Below are positions 25,456 through 34,096 of a DNA stretch of 64,000 nt, one piece after another; within the stretch, counting starts at the first letter, position 1, and every line of letters starts with the position of its first letter. The notes beneath the pieces were generated by a model that worked only from the letters and a program-made list of their open reading frames with translations, was not told where the DNA came from and made no database searches. The stretch is from Fen-1273 sp963837815 (GTDB lineage Bacteria > Bacteroidota > Ignavibacteria > UBA10030 > UBA6906), in contig CAWIOS010000012.1 of assembly GCA_963837815.1 (NCBI GenBank), positions 682,001 through 746,000 on the forward strand, in the 5' to 3' direction. The position numbers and the translations under genes are program-made.

Positions 25456-26570
25456 CAGATTATCACAAGCTCCGCCTTGAGCGCGCCCGCTTCCCTGAGC
25501 GCCTGGAAGATGGAAATGATGTCCCGCGGCGTCACTTTCAGCGAATTGAGCGCGCGCGCCACTTCCTGCACCGTGGCCACGCCGTTAATGGCCACAACGC
25601 TGCTCGAGTCCTCGCCCGCGGCAACCGACGTCATCTGGGTGACGACGGTTTGCCCGGTGTGCGAGAAGGCCTCAGGCTGCGAGACCACGGGAACGGATTC
25701 GATGTCGATGTTCAGCCCCCCGTGTGAAATCGCCACCGGAAGTATGCTGACGTTCCCCCCCACGACGACGGTCCCCGTCCTCTCGTTGATCACCACGCGG
25801 GCAACAACGTCCGGGCTGACCTCCAGAAGCTCCACGATGGAAATGAACTCGACAAGCTTTCCCTCCAGCCGGTATTCTCTCGGCACGGTGATCGTGACCG
25901 TCGAGCCGTCCGTGGCGATCGCACTCCGGTTTCCAAGCCTGGTGTTTATTGCGTCGGCGATCCGGGAGGCCGTCGTGAAATCGGATTGCGTAAGGACCAC
26001 GGTGACCGTCGAATCCCTGCTGAACGTCGTTGTGAGCGACCTCTCGATCGATGCACCCCCGGGGATCCTTCCGGCGGCGGTGTGGTTGCGGCGAATTTCG
26101 TTGCCGTTGGCTTTGACGCTCACACCCCCCGTTGAGAGCGGGCCCTGTCCCATCGCGTAGATCGTCCCGTCAATACCCGAGAGAGGGGTCATAAGAAGCG
26201 TCCCCCCCTGAAGACTCGTCGCATCGCCCATGGAAGAGACGATGACATCGCAGATCCCTCCCTCCTTCGCGAACCCGGGAACGGTGGCGGTCACCATCAC
26301 CGCGGCCACATTCCTGAGACGGAGGTCGGCGGGGGCGACGGTAATGCCGAATCTCTTCAGCATGCTTGTGACCGACTGGACGGTAAACGTCGAGCGCTGC
26401 GTGTCCCCGGTGTTTTCAAGCCCCACGACGAGGCCGTACCCGATGAGCTGAAGTTGGCGGACGCCCTGGACGTATGCGATATCCTTGATCCTCGCCCCGG
26501 CGGTGGCGGGGGAAGGAAGGGCCGCGAGCGCGGCCGCCGCAACAACTGCACAAACGCATTTCCGTGTCAT
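25455..26570 (-). CDS. flgI: Flagellar P-ring protein FlgI
   Basis: This 371-residue protein has a signal peptide (about 1-25). It carries the diagnostic ARIKDIAYVQGVRQLQLIGYGLVVGL, a NVAAVMVTATVPGFAKEG block, and the C-terminal VVAINGVATVQEVARALNSLKVTPRDIISIFQALREAGAL. It forms the periplasmic P ring around the rod. It lies 9 nt downstream of flgH; both ring genes and FlgA are together. Full length for the family. Confidence 0.97.
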   Translation of the reverse strand: MTRKCVCAVVAAAALAALPSPATAGARIKDIAYVQGVRQLQLIGYGLVVGLENTGDTQRSTFTVQSVTSMLKRFGITVAPADLRLRNVAAVMVTATVPGFAKEGGICDVIVSSMGDATSLQGGTLLMTPLSGIDGTIYAMGQGPLSTGGVSVKANGNEIRRNHTAAGRIPGGASIERSLTTTFSRDSTVTVVLTQSDFTTASRIADAINTRLGNRSAIATDGSTVTITVPREYRLEGKLVEFISIVELLEVSPDVVARVVINERTGTVVVGGNVSILPVAISHGGLNIDIESVPVVSQPEAFSHTGQTVVTQMTSVAAGEDSSSVVAINGVATVQEVARALNSLKVTPRDIISIFQALREAGALKAELVII

Positions 26571-26579
26571 GAGTTCATC

Positions 26580-27158
26580 TCACAGTAGCCAGTGGAGGAG
26601 TTTTGTTATCCATCCGGGTCCCTGGGCCCGGGACACTATCCCGTCCCCTTCGAACGCGATCTGCGCATCCGAGATGTTGTAGGAATAGAGCGAGTTGTCG
26701 GCCTGTATGTCAGACGGCCGGACGATACCCGAGATCGTGATTATCTGTTTTTCGCCGTTGACGATGATGATCCGGTTCCCGTTGATCACAAGGTTGCCGT
26801 TGGGGAGAACGGAATCGACCCGGGCACTCAGCTTCGCCTGGACGGAGCCTTTGCTCGACGTCCCGCCGGTTCCGGTGAACCCGTTCGACGTTCCCAGGCC
26901 GAAATTGACCCCGGGAGACGTGGAGCCGGTCTGGGCCCCGAGCGAGAAGTTGCTCTGGCGCGACGAGCTCGTCGTGGCATCGTTGCTCGCGCTGTTCGTC
27001 TCGACAACGATTATCGTGATCGCATCCCCCGTGTGCGCGGCCTTCTGATCCGAAAAGAGGGACTTCATCACGTTCTCGCGCATGTCCTGCGCGTTCGATG
27101 ATGCGGCGGCGGCGACCGCCAGGAAGATCAGCGGAACGAATGTTTGACGGGCGTTCAT
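26580..27158 (-). CDS. flgH: Flagellar L-ring protein FlgH, without lipobox
   Basis: This protein has 192 residues from the ATG at 27158, preceded by AAAGGG. An N-terminal signal peptide of SPI type ends AAASSNAQ. No Cys follows, so the usual FlgH lipobox (LxxC) is absent. The mature core has the family blocks SLFSDQKAAHTGDAITIIVVE, ANLxVxG-like VLPNGNLVINGNRIIIVNGEKQIITISGIVRPSDI, and a C-terminal VSRAQGPGWITKLLHWLL. It assembles the L ring in the outer membrane. It is short compared with enteric FlgH (about 230 aa). Confidence 0.93.
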   Translation of the reverse strand: MNARQTFVPLIFLAVAAAASSNAQDMRENVMKSLFSDQKAAHTGDAITIIVVETNSASNDATTSSSRQSNFSLGAQTGSTSPGVNFGLGTSNGFTGTGGTSSKGSVQAKLSARVDSVLPNGNLVINGNRIIIVNGEKQIITISGIVRPSDIQADNSLYSYNISDAQIAFEGDGIVSRAQGPGWITKLLHWLL

Positions 27159-27180
27159 GCCATTCCCTTTCATTATGATC

Positions 27181-27891
27181 TCACTCTTCAAGAGCTTCCA
27201 CGACACCGGCGTCGATCACGCGGGCCCTGAGTCGGCTGCGCGTGCAGGACGCTCGCACGGTGATCACGCTGCCCAGGCGGCCATCCTGCAGCGCCTCCGC
27301 CCCGGTCGAGATGGAGACGCCTTTTGACGCAGCCCGGAGCGTCACCCGCTCTCCGCGCGCGACAAGGGGGAGATCTTCAAAAAGCTCCTCAAACAGTATG
27401 CTCCCCTCTGCAATGATCCGCCGCGTTCTCCTTCCCGCAAGCGATGCAACACCGGCAACGGGGCGCCGCGACCATTCCGTCGTTTCCACCCGGGCGCTCC
27501 GTACGTCGTTCGCGCCGACGGCGGCACGGGCATCGAGAGCCCGTCCCGCCAGAAGGACTTCGGCGTAGGTCCGCACAAACGCCGCCACAAGCACCCTCCG
27601 CACCGTCGCCCCGTCGACGGCGACTTCGACGGCGAGCGCAACATGCCCCCGCAGCACGGGGGTTGCCGCCGGATCCACCGCCAGCCGGAGGATCCCCGAC
27701 GGGATCACGATGCTGTCAGGGACGTCGCGGCATTCGACGGCATATTCGATACCCTCCCGCGCCGGGAGTCCCGCCACGTACGTTTCCACCGCGCCGCGCA
27801 GATCGGCGGAACGGAGGAACATCGTGCCGGAACCCGAGCACACGGTCACGGACGAGAGGAGAACGCTCGCGACGGCAAGGATGGACTTCAC
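27181..27891 (-). CDS. flgA: P-ring assembly chaperone FlgA
   Basis: This protein has 236 residues from the GTG at 27891 (preceded by GGTGAT), which gives a signal peptide VKSILAVASVLLSSVTVCSG. The C-terminal SAF-type domain (about 110-235) has VGANDVRSARVETTEW, a GRRTRRIIAEGSILFEELFEDLPLVARGERVTL block, and SISTGAEALQDGRLGSVITVR, which are typical of FlgA. It helps FlgI assemble in the periplasm. It follows flgG by 4 nt and precedes flgH. Confidence 0.9.
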   Translation of the reverse strand: MKSILAVASVLLSSVTVCSGSGTMFLRSADLRGAVETYVAGLPAREGIEYAVECRDVPDSIVIPSGILRLAVDPAATPVLRGHVALAVEVAVDGATVRRVLVAAFVRTYAEVLLAGRALDARAAVGANDVRSARVETTEWSRRPVAGVASLAGRRTRRIIAEGSILFEELFEDLPLVARGERVTLRAASKGVSISTGAEALQDGRLGSVITVRASCTRSRLRARVIDAGVVEALEE

Positions 27892-27895
27892 GAGA

Positions 27896-28684
27896 TCACC
27901 GCTGGATGTTGTTGGCAGTGCTGAGCATTTCATCAACCGCCGTTATTGTCTTTGCATTCATTTCGTAGGCCCTTTGCGCCGTGATCATGCCCACCATTTC
28001 TTCCACAACGTCGACGTTGGAGGACTCCAGCGAACCCTGGAGCGTCTGACCGAAACCCTCCGATCCGGGGGTCCCCGTGACCGGCGGGCCCGAAGCCGGA
28101 GTCTCCACGAAAAGACTGTTGCCGATCGCCCTGAGACCCGCCGGGTTCACGAACTTCGCGAGCTCGATCTGTCCCGCCTTCGTAGGGGTGGTTTCGTTCG
28201 TTGCCGTAACGTCGATCGTCCCGTCGATGCCGATCGTCACGTTGCTCGTATCGCCCCCGAGCGTGATCCCCGGCTCGAACGAGTATCCCTGAGACGTGAC
28301 GATCGTGCCGTCCGCGGAGAGCTTCAGAGACCCGTCCCTCGTGTAGGCGAGGGAGCCGTCCGGCATGCGGACCTGCAGGAAACCCTCACCCTGAACCGCA
28401 ACGTCAAGCGGATTGTTTGTCGTCTGAAGATCCCCCTGTGCAAAGGTCTTCAGCGTGGCGACGGGGACAACGCCGTTCCCGACCTGGATTTCAATCGGAA
28501 CCCGGATATTGGGATTCTGCGAGACCCCGGCCGTCTTCAGTGTCTGATACATGAGGTCCTGGAATTCGGGACGGCTTTTTTTGAACCCTGTCGTGTTGAC
28601 GTTCGCCAGGTTGTTTGCTATGATTTCAACGTTCATCTGCTGTGCGGCCATCCCGCTCGCCGCGGTGCGCAATGCCCTGTTCAT
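27896..28684 (-). CDS. flgG: Distal rod protein FlgG
   Basis: This 262-residue protein begins MNRALRTAASGMAAQQMNVEIIANNLANVNTTGFKKSR, with the EFQDLMYQTL segment typical of FlgG. The central region has QGEGFLQVRMPDGSLAYTRDGS, and the C-terminus has ESSNVDVVEEMVGMITAQRAYEMNAKTITAVDEML. It forms the distal rod. It lies 33 nt after flgF, one of the few small gaps in this operon. Confidence 0.97.
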   Translation of the reverse strand: MNRALRTAASGMAAQQMNVEIIANNLANVNTTGFKKSRPEFQDLMYQTLKTAGVSQNPNIRVPIEIQVGNGVVPVATLKTFAQGDLQTTNNPLDVAVQGEGFLQVRMPDGSLAYTRDGSLKLSADGTIVTSQGYSFEPGITLGGDTSNVTIGIDGTIDVTATNETTPTKAGQIELAKFVNPAGLRAIGNSLFVETPASGPPVTGTPGSEGFGQTLQGSLESSNVDVVEEMVGMITAQRAYEMNAKTITAVDEMLSTANNIQR

Positions 28685-28717
28685 CGCTGCTCTCCCTTCA
28701 ATGGTGTACGCGTGACA

Positions 28718-29461
28718 TTAGAGCTTTCCCACTTCGAGTGATTTCTCAATAGAGCTGTCCATCGCCTGGAGGACCTTCTGGTCCGTGTCAAAGCTCCGCT
28801 GCAGCTCCGTCATCGCGATCATCTCCTCGACGCCGTTGACGTTCGATTCTTCAAGAAACCCCTGCTTGACCGCCGAGGCCGGCGACTCCCCCTCCGTCGT
28901 GGCGGTTCCGGGCGCCGCGTCGAACAGTGACGCGGATTCTTTTTTCAGCGCCGACAGGTCGGCGAAATCCACGACGCGGATCTTCCCGATCGTGTCCTTG
29001 TCGATCATGACCTCGCCCGTTTCGGCGATGCTCACGTTGACCTGCTGCTGCCTGTCCATGTCCCTGAACCGGATGGGGCCCCCCGTCCCTTCGACCGGAT
29101 AGCCGTCCGCATTCACAAGCGTGCCGTCGGGCGAGAGCTTGAAACTCCCCCCCCGGGTGTACCGGACCCCCCCCGGGGTATCCACCGCGAAAAACCCCTG
29201 CCCCTGGATGGCAACGTCAAGCGGGTTCCCGGTCTCGCGCAGGGAGCCCTCGCTGAAATCCACCCCTTCAGTCACCTTCACGCCGTCCAGGTCCCCCGCC
29301 GCATTCGTCTTTCCCGCCACGGAGTCATTGAGCATCTGCACAAAAAGCCGGTCCCTCTTGTACCCGGTCGTGCTGACATTCGCAAGGTTGTTCGCGATCA
29401 CGTCCATGCGCGCCAGCTTAGGACGCATCGATGTCTCGGCGGTCTGCAGTCCCTTGATCAT
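28718..29461 (-). CDS. flgF: Rod protein FlgF
   Basis: This protein has 247 residues from the ATG at 29461, which overlaps the previous stop (ATGA). N-terminal IKGLQTAETSMRPKLARMDVIANNLANVSTTGYKRDRLF is followed by a GQGFFAVDTPGGVRYTRGGSFKLS core and the C-terminal LEESNVNGVEEMIAMTELQRSFDTDQKVLQAMD. FlgF and FlgG are similar; FlgF is chosen because of its position next to flgG and its less conserved sequence. Confidence 0.9.
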   Translation of the reverse strand: MIKGLQTAETSMRPKLARMDVIANNLANVSTTGYKRDRLFVQMLNDSVAGKTNAAGDLDGVKVTEGVDFSEGSLRETGNPLDVAIQGQGFFAVDTPGGVRYTRGGSFKLSPDGTLVNADGYPVEGTGGPIRFRDMDRQQQVNVSIAETGEVMIDKDTIGKIRVVDFADLSALKKESASLFDAAPGTATTEGESPASAVKQGFLEESNVNGVEEMIAMTELQRSFDTDQKVLQAMDSSIEKSLEVGKL

Positions 29462-30234
29462 GCGTTTTCCCCTTCCGCGGACGTTCTTCCAAGTTTCTGC
29501 AGCCGGAGGGCAAGGTCGATCTCTCCACGCCCGATGCCGAGCCTCCGTGCAACCTTCACCCGTTCCGCGGTCGTCGCGTCCGCACGGCATGCACTCCTGG
29601 CGCGGCGCCCGGCGTCGTCTCCCAGTGCTCCGGAATGGAGCTTCATGGCGAGGGCGAATTCCGCCCGCGAGCTTCGGAGCTCCCTTCCGACTCCGTCGAA
29701 ACACTCTTCAACCTCCGCAACGGGGATTCCCCCCTCCCCGTCAAATTCACGTCCGTCCGGCAGCGGCGCGGCACGGTCCGCCGCCTTCTGCGGGCACGCG
29801 GCGGTCGCTGGCGCCGTCCGTTCCCGTCTGGATACCCGGTGCACGAAGAAGAGTACCAGAGCAGTCGAGCAGGCGGCAACAAAGAACGCTGCCAGAACGA
29901 CAGGAAGCCCCCCTCCAGACGCGACAGGGCGAAGAATCGCCGGTGCGGCTTCAGCCGCCGCCCGGGGCTCAGCGGCGGACAATGCGCGCACATCAATCGG
30001 AGGGGTTTTCCATGCTCCCACACCGGCACGGACTCTCCCGGACCCCGCCCGGGGGGAAACGGACCGGGCCGTGTCAGGACGCCCTTTCGCGGCTTTCGCA
30101 GCGGCCGTTGTACCGTGAATTCCGTTCAGCACCGCACCGTCCCCCGCACCGGCTCCCCTCGAGGGAAGAGCGCAGACCGCTGCGAGAAAGAGCATGCCGG
30201 CCACACGTGTCCGCACCGCCGGGATCATGTTCAT
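29458..30234 (-). CDS. Membrane protein of the flgF operon, unknown function
   Basis: This 258-residue protein has an N-terminal signal or TM segment (about 8-27), an Ala/Arg-rich low-complexity region, and a second TM helix (about 105-130, LPVVLAAFFVAACSTALVLFFVH). A cytoplasmic part ends in a helical motif, AERVKVARRLGIGRGEIDLALRL. That final motif resembles the HTH-like tail found in some FliO- or SwrB-neighbouring proteins. It overlaps the histidine kinase and flgF genes by 4 nt each, so it is translated with them. I do not recognise the family. Confidence 0.7.
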   Translation of the reverse strand: MNMIPAVRTRVAGMLFLAAVCALPSRGAGAGDGAVLNGIHGTTAAAKAAKGRPDTARSVSPRAGSGRVRAGVGAWKTPPIDVRALSAAEPRAAAEAAPAILRPVASGGGLPVVLAAFFVAACSTALVLFFVHRVSRRERTAPATAACPQKAADRAAPLPDGREFDGEGGIPVAEVEECFDGVGRELRSSRAEFALAMKLHSGALGDDAGRRARSACRADATTAERVKVARRLGIGRGEIDLALRLQKLGRTSAEGENA

Positions 30235-31622
30235 GCGCGATTCTCCTTCCAGACCGGGAGCGTTATGGTAAACATCGTTCCCGTTCCCGATTCGCTCCTG
30301 ACGGAAATCGTTCCGCCGTGCTGGGCGATGATCTTGCTGCAGATCGCAAGCCCGAGCCCCGTCCCCTTCTCCCCCTTTGTCGTGAAGAAGGGCTTGAAGA
30401 TCTTCTCGCGTATCGCCGCGGGGATGCCGGGCCCCGTATCGCCGAACGTGATCCTGACGCCGGGCGCGGCCGGCGAGGCCGCGATCGTGATGCGGCCCCC
30501 TTCGGTCATCGCGTCCCGGGCATTGATGAGAAGATTCAGGAACACCTGCTGGAGGTAGTTCGCGTTCCCCCGGACCGGTGGAAGAGGTTCTGCAAATTCG
30601 AGATCGATTTCGATCTGTCCGCCGCGGAACTCGTGCCGGACGATCGCCACCGCGTCCTCGATCACCCGCGTGACCGACAGCGGGTCAAGCGTCACGTCCT
30701 CGGACGCCGAGCGGGCGAAATTCATCAGGCGGAGCGTGATGTCGGAAAGCCGTTTCACCTGCGCGCTGAACATCTCCATCCAGTTCGGCAGCGGCTTCCC
30801 GGCCTGCGCAAGGTCGAGGTGGAGCAGAAGGATGCTCAGGGGATTCTTGATCTCGTGCGCGATCCCCGCCGCAAGTTCACCGATCGCGGCGAGCTTCGCC
30901 GCCTGGATCATCTGCGCGTGGGAAGACTTGATCTCCTCGTTGGCGTTCACAAGCTGGCGCAGCGTGCGCCAGTGCTCGACGCCGACCGCCGCCTGGTTCG
31001 CCAGGACGGTCAGAAGCTGGATGTCCTGGTTCGAAAACTCCTGCTGGGCCTTCTCGGTGTGGATGACATAGATCCCGACCCCCGTGCTCCTGAGTATGAG
31101 GGGGACGATGACGAAATTGCGGGAGCTCGTGTTGGAGACCATGTGCTCCAGGTCGGGGATGACGACGGTTTTCTTCTCCGCGATCACCCAGTCGACGATC
31201 CCGGCTTCAAGCTGGTGTTCCGCCTCGTGCTGAAGGCGGCCCGAGGGCCTGCTCCCAAGAGACATCAGGTTCTCCGCCTTATCGTCGAACAGGAAGATGT
31301 CCGACTCGAGGACCGGGATCACCTGCCGGGTCAGATCCATCAGCGCGTGGACGATCTGGTCGGGCTCCGCCGACGTGCTCACGGAGTTGGACATCCGCTG
31401 CATCGCCACGAGCTCGTCGATGGAGCTGCGGATTGCAAGATTGTTCGTGCTCGCGTTCATGTTGTCGCGGCGGAGCACCTCGATCGTCGTTTCCAGGGCC
31501 TTGATGTAGCTCTCCCGGCTCTCGATGAATTGCTCGAAATGGGGAAGACCCTCCTCCAGAATCTCGAGCTTCGTTTTTTTCTGTTTCCGGACCTGCCCGC
31601 CCTGTTTCTTCTCCTGTTCCAT
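30231..31622 (-). CDS. Sensor histidine kinase with GAF domain
   Basis: The protein has 463 residues from the ATG at 31622. There is no TM segment. An N-terminal coiled coil spans about 15-75, a GAF domain about 80-220, and the dimerisation/phospho-acceptor helix about 235-300, with H in GIAHEIKNPLSIL. The ATP-binding domain spans about 330-460, with N box LINARDAMTEG, GDTGPGIP and GTGLGLAI. It is a soluble kinase, comparable in place and layout to FleS/FlgS kinases that activate sigma-54-dependent flagellar regulators. No bEBP partner is in the window. It overlaps both neighbours. Confidence 0.9.
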   Translation of the reverse strand: MEQEKKQGGQVRKQKKTKLEILEEGLPHFEQFIESRESYIKALETTIEVLRRDNMNASTNNLAIRSSIDELVAMQRMSNSVSTSAEPDQIVHALMDLTRQVIPVLESDIFLFDDKAENLMSLGSRPSGRLQHEAEHQLEAGIVDWVIAEKKTVVIPDLEHMVSNTSSRNFVIVPLILRSTGVGIYVIHTEKAQQEFSNQDIQLLTVLANQAAVGVEHWRTLRQLVNANEEIKSSHAQMIQAAKLAAIGELAAGIAHEIKNPLSILLLHLDLAQAGKPLPNWMEMFSAQVKRLSDITLRLMNFARSASEDVTLDPLSVTRVIEDAVAIVRHEFRGGQIEIDLEFAEPLPPVRGNANYLQQVFLNLLINARDAMTEGGRITIAASPAAPGVRITFGDTGPGIPAAIREKIFKPFFTTKGEKGTGLGLAICSKIIAQHGGTISVRSESGTGTMFTITLPVWKENRA

Positions 31623-32491
31623 CACCTGAACCCCCCGGCCCTGACGGCCTCTTCGAGATCCGCGTTCAGGATCGACGTGCAGTTTTCGATGTATTCCTCA
31701 ACCGCGTTTTCGTCGTTCAGCCCGAGGCGCGCGAGCGCAACCCTGTCGAAATCAATCCCCTTGTCGAATTCGGTCTGCCCCTTCATCACCTTGCAGGACA
31801 CGACATCCGCGCAGTGGATGAGCGAGACGAGCTCCTGGTTGCTCTCGGCCTTCGCCGGAGTGTGATGGAGCGAGATCGCCTCGACAAGGTGCCGGGGGAG
31901 ATTCCAGCGCTCCGCAAGCCACCCGCCCACTTCCGCGTGTGTGACGCTCAGGACACTCTCCTCGGCTTCCAGAAATGTCAGTTCAGACTCCCGCGCGATC
32001 TCGACAATCCTCCGGTATTCGCTCTTGAAGTACCGGTGGAGAACGGAGACCCCCATGTCATGGAGCAGGCCGCCGACAAAGACCTCTTCCGTCACGCGGT
32101 AGCCGAGATCCCGCGCGAGACGCCGCGCGAGAACGCCCGTCGCGATCGCATGGTCCCAGAAGCCCTTGGCATCGAACAGTCCGTCGGACTTCTTCTGGAG
32201 CGAACTTATGAGCGAAATGCTTATCACGATCTCTTTGAGCGCATCGTATCCGAGCACGATGATGGCAAAGTCGATCGTCGAGATTTTCCTCGGAAATCCG
32301 TAAAAGGGCGAATTCGCGATCTTCAGTACTTTCGCCGTCAGCGCCTGGTCCGTGGAGATCACCTTGCCCAGTTTTGACGCGCTCGTCCGGGGGTTGTCGA
32401 CCATTTCCACGACCTCCATCGCCACCGCCGGGAGCGCGGGGAGCTGGATGATGGACTGAACGCGTTCCTTGATATATTCCGGTGACATCAT
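31622..32491 (-). CDS. HDOD-domain signalling protein
   Basis: The protein has 289 residues from the ATG at 32491 (ATGATG, overlapping the previous stop). A full HDOD domain spans about 12-210, with LPALPAVAMEVVEMV, STDQALTAKVLKIANSPFYG, the FWDHAIATGVLARRLA helix and LLHDMG. HDOD proteins are HD-related, usually without catalytic residues, and act as signalling scaffolds in motility and stress. It lies between a half-HDOD/sigma-4 hybrid and a histidine kinase, suggesting a regulatory module controlling flagellar expression. Confidence 0.9.
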   Translation of the reverse strand: MMSPEYIKERVQSIIQLPALPAVAMEVVEMVDNPRTSASKLGKVISTDQALTAKVLKIANSPFYGFPRKISTIDFAIIVLGYDALKEIVISISLISSLQKKSDGLFDAKGFWDHAIATGVLARRLARDLGYRVTEEVFVGGLLHDMGVSVLHRYFKSEYRRIVEIARESELTFLEAEESVLSVTHAEVGGWLAERWNLPRHLVEAISLHHTPAKAESNQELVSLIHCADVVSCKVMKGQTEFDKGIDFDRVALARLGLNDENAVEEYIENCTSILNADLEEAVRAGGFR

Positions 32492-33060
32492 TGCCTGGTC
32501 CCCCCCGAATTGGCCGCGTGTGACGAACCGAACACCGTGCTCAGGCGGCACAGGGCCTGGTCCTTCAGATCCTCCACCTCGTCCACGTCGATTCCCGTGA
32601 CCCGCGCTATCATCTCCAGAGGAAGCGCCTCGTAGTAATGGAGCGCGAGCACGACGCGCATCTCCGGGGAGAGAAGACCGAGCCCGGCTTCCAGGTGCTC
32701 CTTGAGCGCGCCGCACTGAATCTCCGGCGCCGGTCCGTGTTCATGATCCGCGGCCGCCAGCCTGTCCCAGAACCCCGTCGTCTCATACACGCTCATGACA
32801 AGGTCGCGCGACGCGCGGCTTGTAATCGCGAACCTGACGGTCTCCTTCACCACCCTGCTTCCGAGCAGCGCAAGCGCAAGGTTCAGAGTGCATGAGGGGA
32901 AGGGAAGCCCGTACGAGAGGGCCGCCTTGCGGGTGACAGAGGTCGAGAGCGACGGATCCCACTCCAGGATTGCGCCCAGTTCCTTCACGTGCGACTCGGG
33001 ATCGTCAACCAGGCTCAGGATGTGCTCCATGAGCGCAGTTCGCGAGAGGACGTTATCCAT
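32488..33060 (-). CDS. Half-HDOD domain fused to sigma-70 region 4
   Basis: This 190-residue protein has an N-terminal half (about 8-105) that matches the first half of an HDOD domain: ILSLVDDPESHVKELGAIL, EWDPSLSTSVTRKAALSYG, LALALLGSRVVKETV, and FWDR where the HD part should begin. The second half is missing and is replaced (about 130-178) by a sigma-70 region 4-like segment, LSPEMRVVLALHYYEALPLEMIA, then a helix-turn-helix TGIDVDEVEDLKDQALCRL. This resembles region 4 of the adjacent fliA (LPPRERAVIALHYYEGLKFAEIG). It overlaps fliA by 1 nt. A role tuning FliA activity or promoter choice is inferred. Confidence 0.7.
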   Translation of the reverse strand: MDNVLSRTALMEHILSLVDDPESHVKELGAILEWDPSLSTSVTRKAALSYGLPFPSCTLNLALALLGSRVVKETVRFAITSRASRDLVMSVYETTGFWDRLAAADHEHGPAPEIQCGALKEHLEAGLGLLSPEMRVVLALHYYEALPLEMIARVTGIDVDEVEDLKDQALCRLSTVFGSSHAANSGGTRQ

Positions 33061-33821
33061 CAGACACCCTCCCCCAGAGAGGCGAGGCCGAGCCGGAGCT
33101 TCGAAAGAATCTCCGTATGGACCTGCGAAATGCGCGACTCCGAGAGGCGCAGGACGCTTCCGATCTCCGCAAACTTCAGACCTTCGTAGTAGTGGAGGGC
33201 GATAACGGCCCGCTCGCGGGGCGGAAGCTTGTTGACCGCATCCATAAGGTGCCGGCGCGTATCTTCCTGGCTGAGGAGCTCCTCGGGTGAAAGCGTATCG
33301 GTCGCAACCGATTCAACGGCCTCTCCCTCGCCGGCTTCCCCTTTTCGGCGTGTATCCCGGTTCATGATTTCCCCCGTGTCCGTGATGAACTTCCTGAATT
33401 CTTCCGCGGTCATCGACAGCTTCGCCGCAATGTCGGTTGCCGTGGCCTCACGCCCCGTCTCCCGCACGACCTGGTCCTGCGCGTCCCTGTACGCCCTGTG
33501 CTGCGCATGAACCGCGCGGGGGATCCAGTCAAGGCGCCGCATTTCGTCGAGAATGGTTCCCCGGATCCTTGACACCGCGTACGTATCGAACTTGACGCCC
33601 ATGGCGGGGCTGAACCTCTCCACGGCATCCAGCAGCCCCATCATTCCTATCTGCAGGAGGTCATCCCGGTCAAGCCCGAGAGAACGGGCCCTGCCGGAAA
33701 AACCGAACCTCTTCAATACGAACTGCACAAGACCGGCGTAATGGACGACAACCCTTCGTTTGAGGCCGGGCGCCTTCGTGGTCTCAAGCTGGCTCCACAC
33801 GTCTGCGGGAAGCGTTTCCAT
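33060..33821 (-). CDS. fliA: Flagellar sigma factor FliA (sigma-28)
   Basis: This 253-residue protein has region 2 at about 20-100 (DLLQIGMMGLLDAVERFSPAMGVKFDTYAVSRIRGTILDEMR). Region 3 lies at about 105-150, with TATDIAAKLSMTAEEFRKF. Region 4 is at about 195-245, with LPPRERAVIALHYYEGLKFAEIGSVLRLSESRISQVHTEILSKLR. It directs late flagellar transcription (flagellin, chemoreceptors). It follows flhF-flhG as in many bacteria. No flgM anti-sigma gene was recognised in the window. Confidence 0.96.
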   Translation of the reverse strand: METLPADVWSQLETTKAPGLKRRVVVHYAGLVQFVLKRFGFSGRARSLGLDRDDLLQIGMMGLLDAVERFSPAMGVKFDTYAVSRIRGTILDEMRRLDWIPRAVHAQHRAYRDAQDQVVRETGREATATDIAAKLSMTAEEFRKFITDTGEIMNRDTRRKGEAGEGEAVESVATDTLSPEELLSQEDTRRHLMDAVNKLPPRERAVIALHYYEGLKFAEIGSVLRLSESRISQVHTEILSKLRLGLASLGEGV

Positions 33822-33832
33822 TGTTCACCCGC

Positions 33833-34096
33833 CTATTTGGACGACTGCATTGTCGGCCGCCGTGCACCCGCCGGGTCGCGTTGTCCGGGAGCCGCAGCAC
33901 CCACTTCCTCCCCCGCCTTCTCTTTCGACATGATCATCGAGCTCATGAGGAGCACGACCGCGATCGCACATACAACGACGATAAAGACGATGAATGCCCG
34001 CGAAACCGTCTCCATAAGGCTCATTCCCTGGGTGCCGAAAAACACCGCCGACACGCAGAAGCCGAGCATCCCGATCTGAAAGATGATCTTGTTCAT
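33833..34096 (-). CDS. Small membrane protein between flhG and fliA
   Basis: This 87-residue protein has two hydrophobic helices, FQIGMLGFCVSAVFFGTQGM (about 5-24) and AFIVFIVVVCAIAVVLLMSSM (about 34-54), and a basic, Ala/Pro-rich tail. It overlaps flhG by 4 nt and ends 12 nt from fliA, so it is surely part of the operon. The family is not recognised; similar short TM proteins are often seen between flhG and fliA. Confidence 0.7.
   Translation of the reverse strand: MNKIIFQIGMLGFCVSAVFFGTQGMSLMETVSRAFIVFIVVVCAIAVVLLMSSMIMSKEKAGEEVGAAAPGQRDPAGARRPTMQSSK

Noticed and set aside
29121..31865. A 900-codon open frame on the plus strand (and a similar one at 17805-20054) opposite flagellar genes
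   Set aside because: The translations are Arg/Pro/His-rich with no domain pattern and lie wholly opposite well-recognised genes. GC-rich third positions create such long antisense frames throughout this window.
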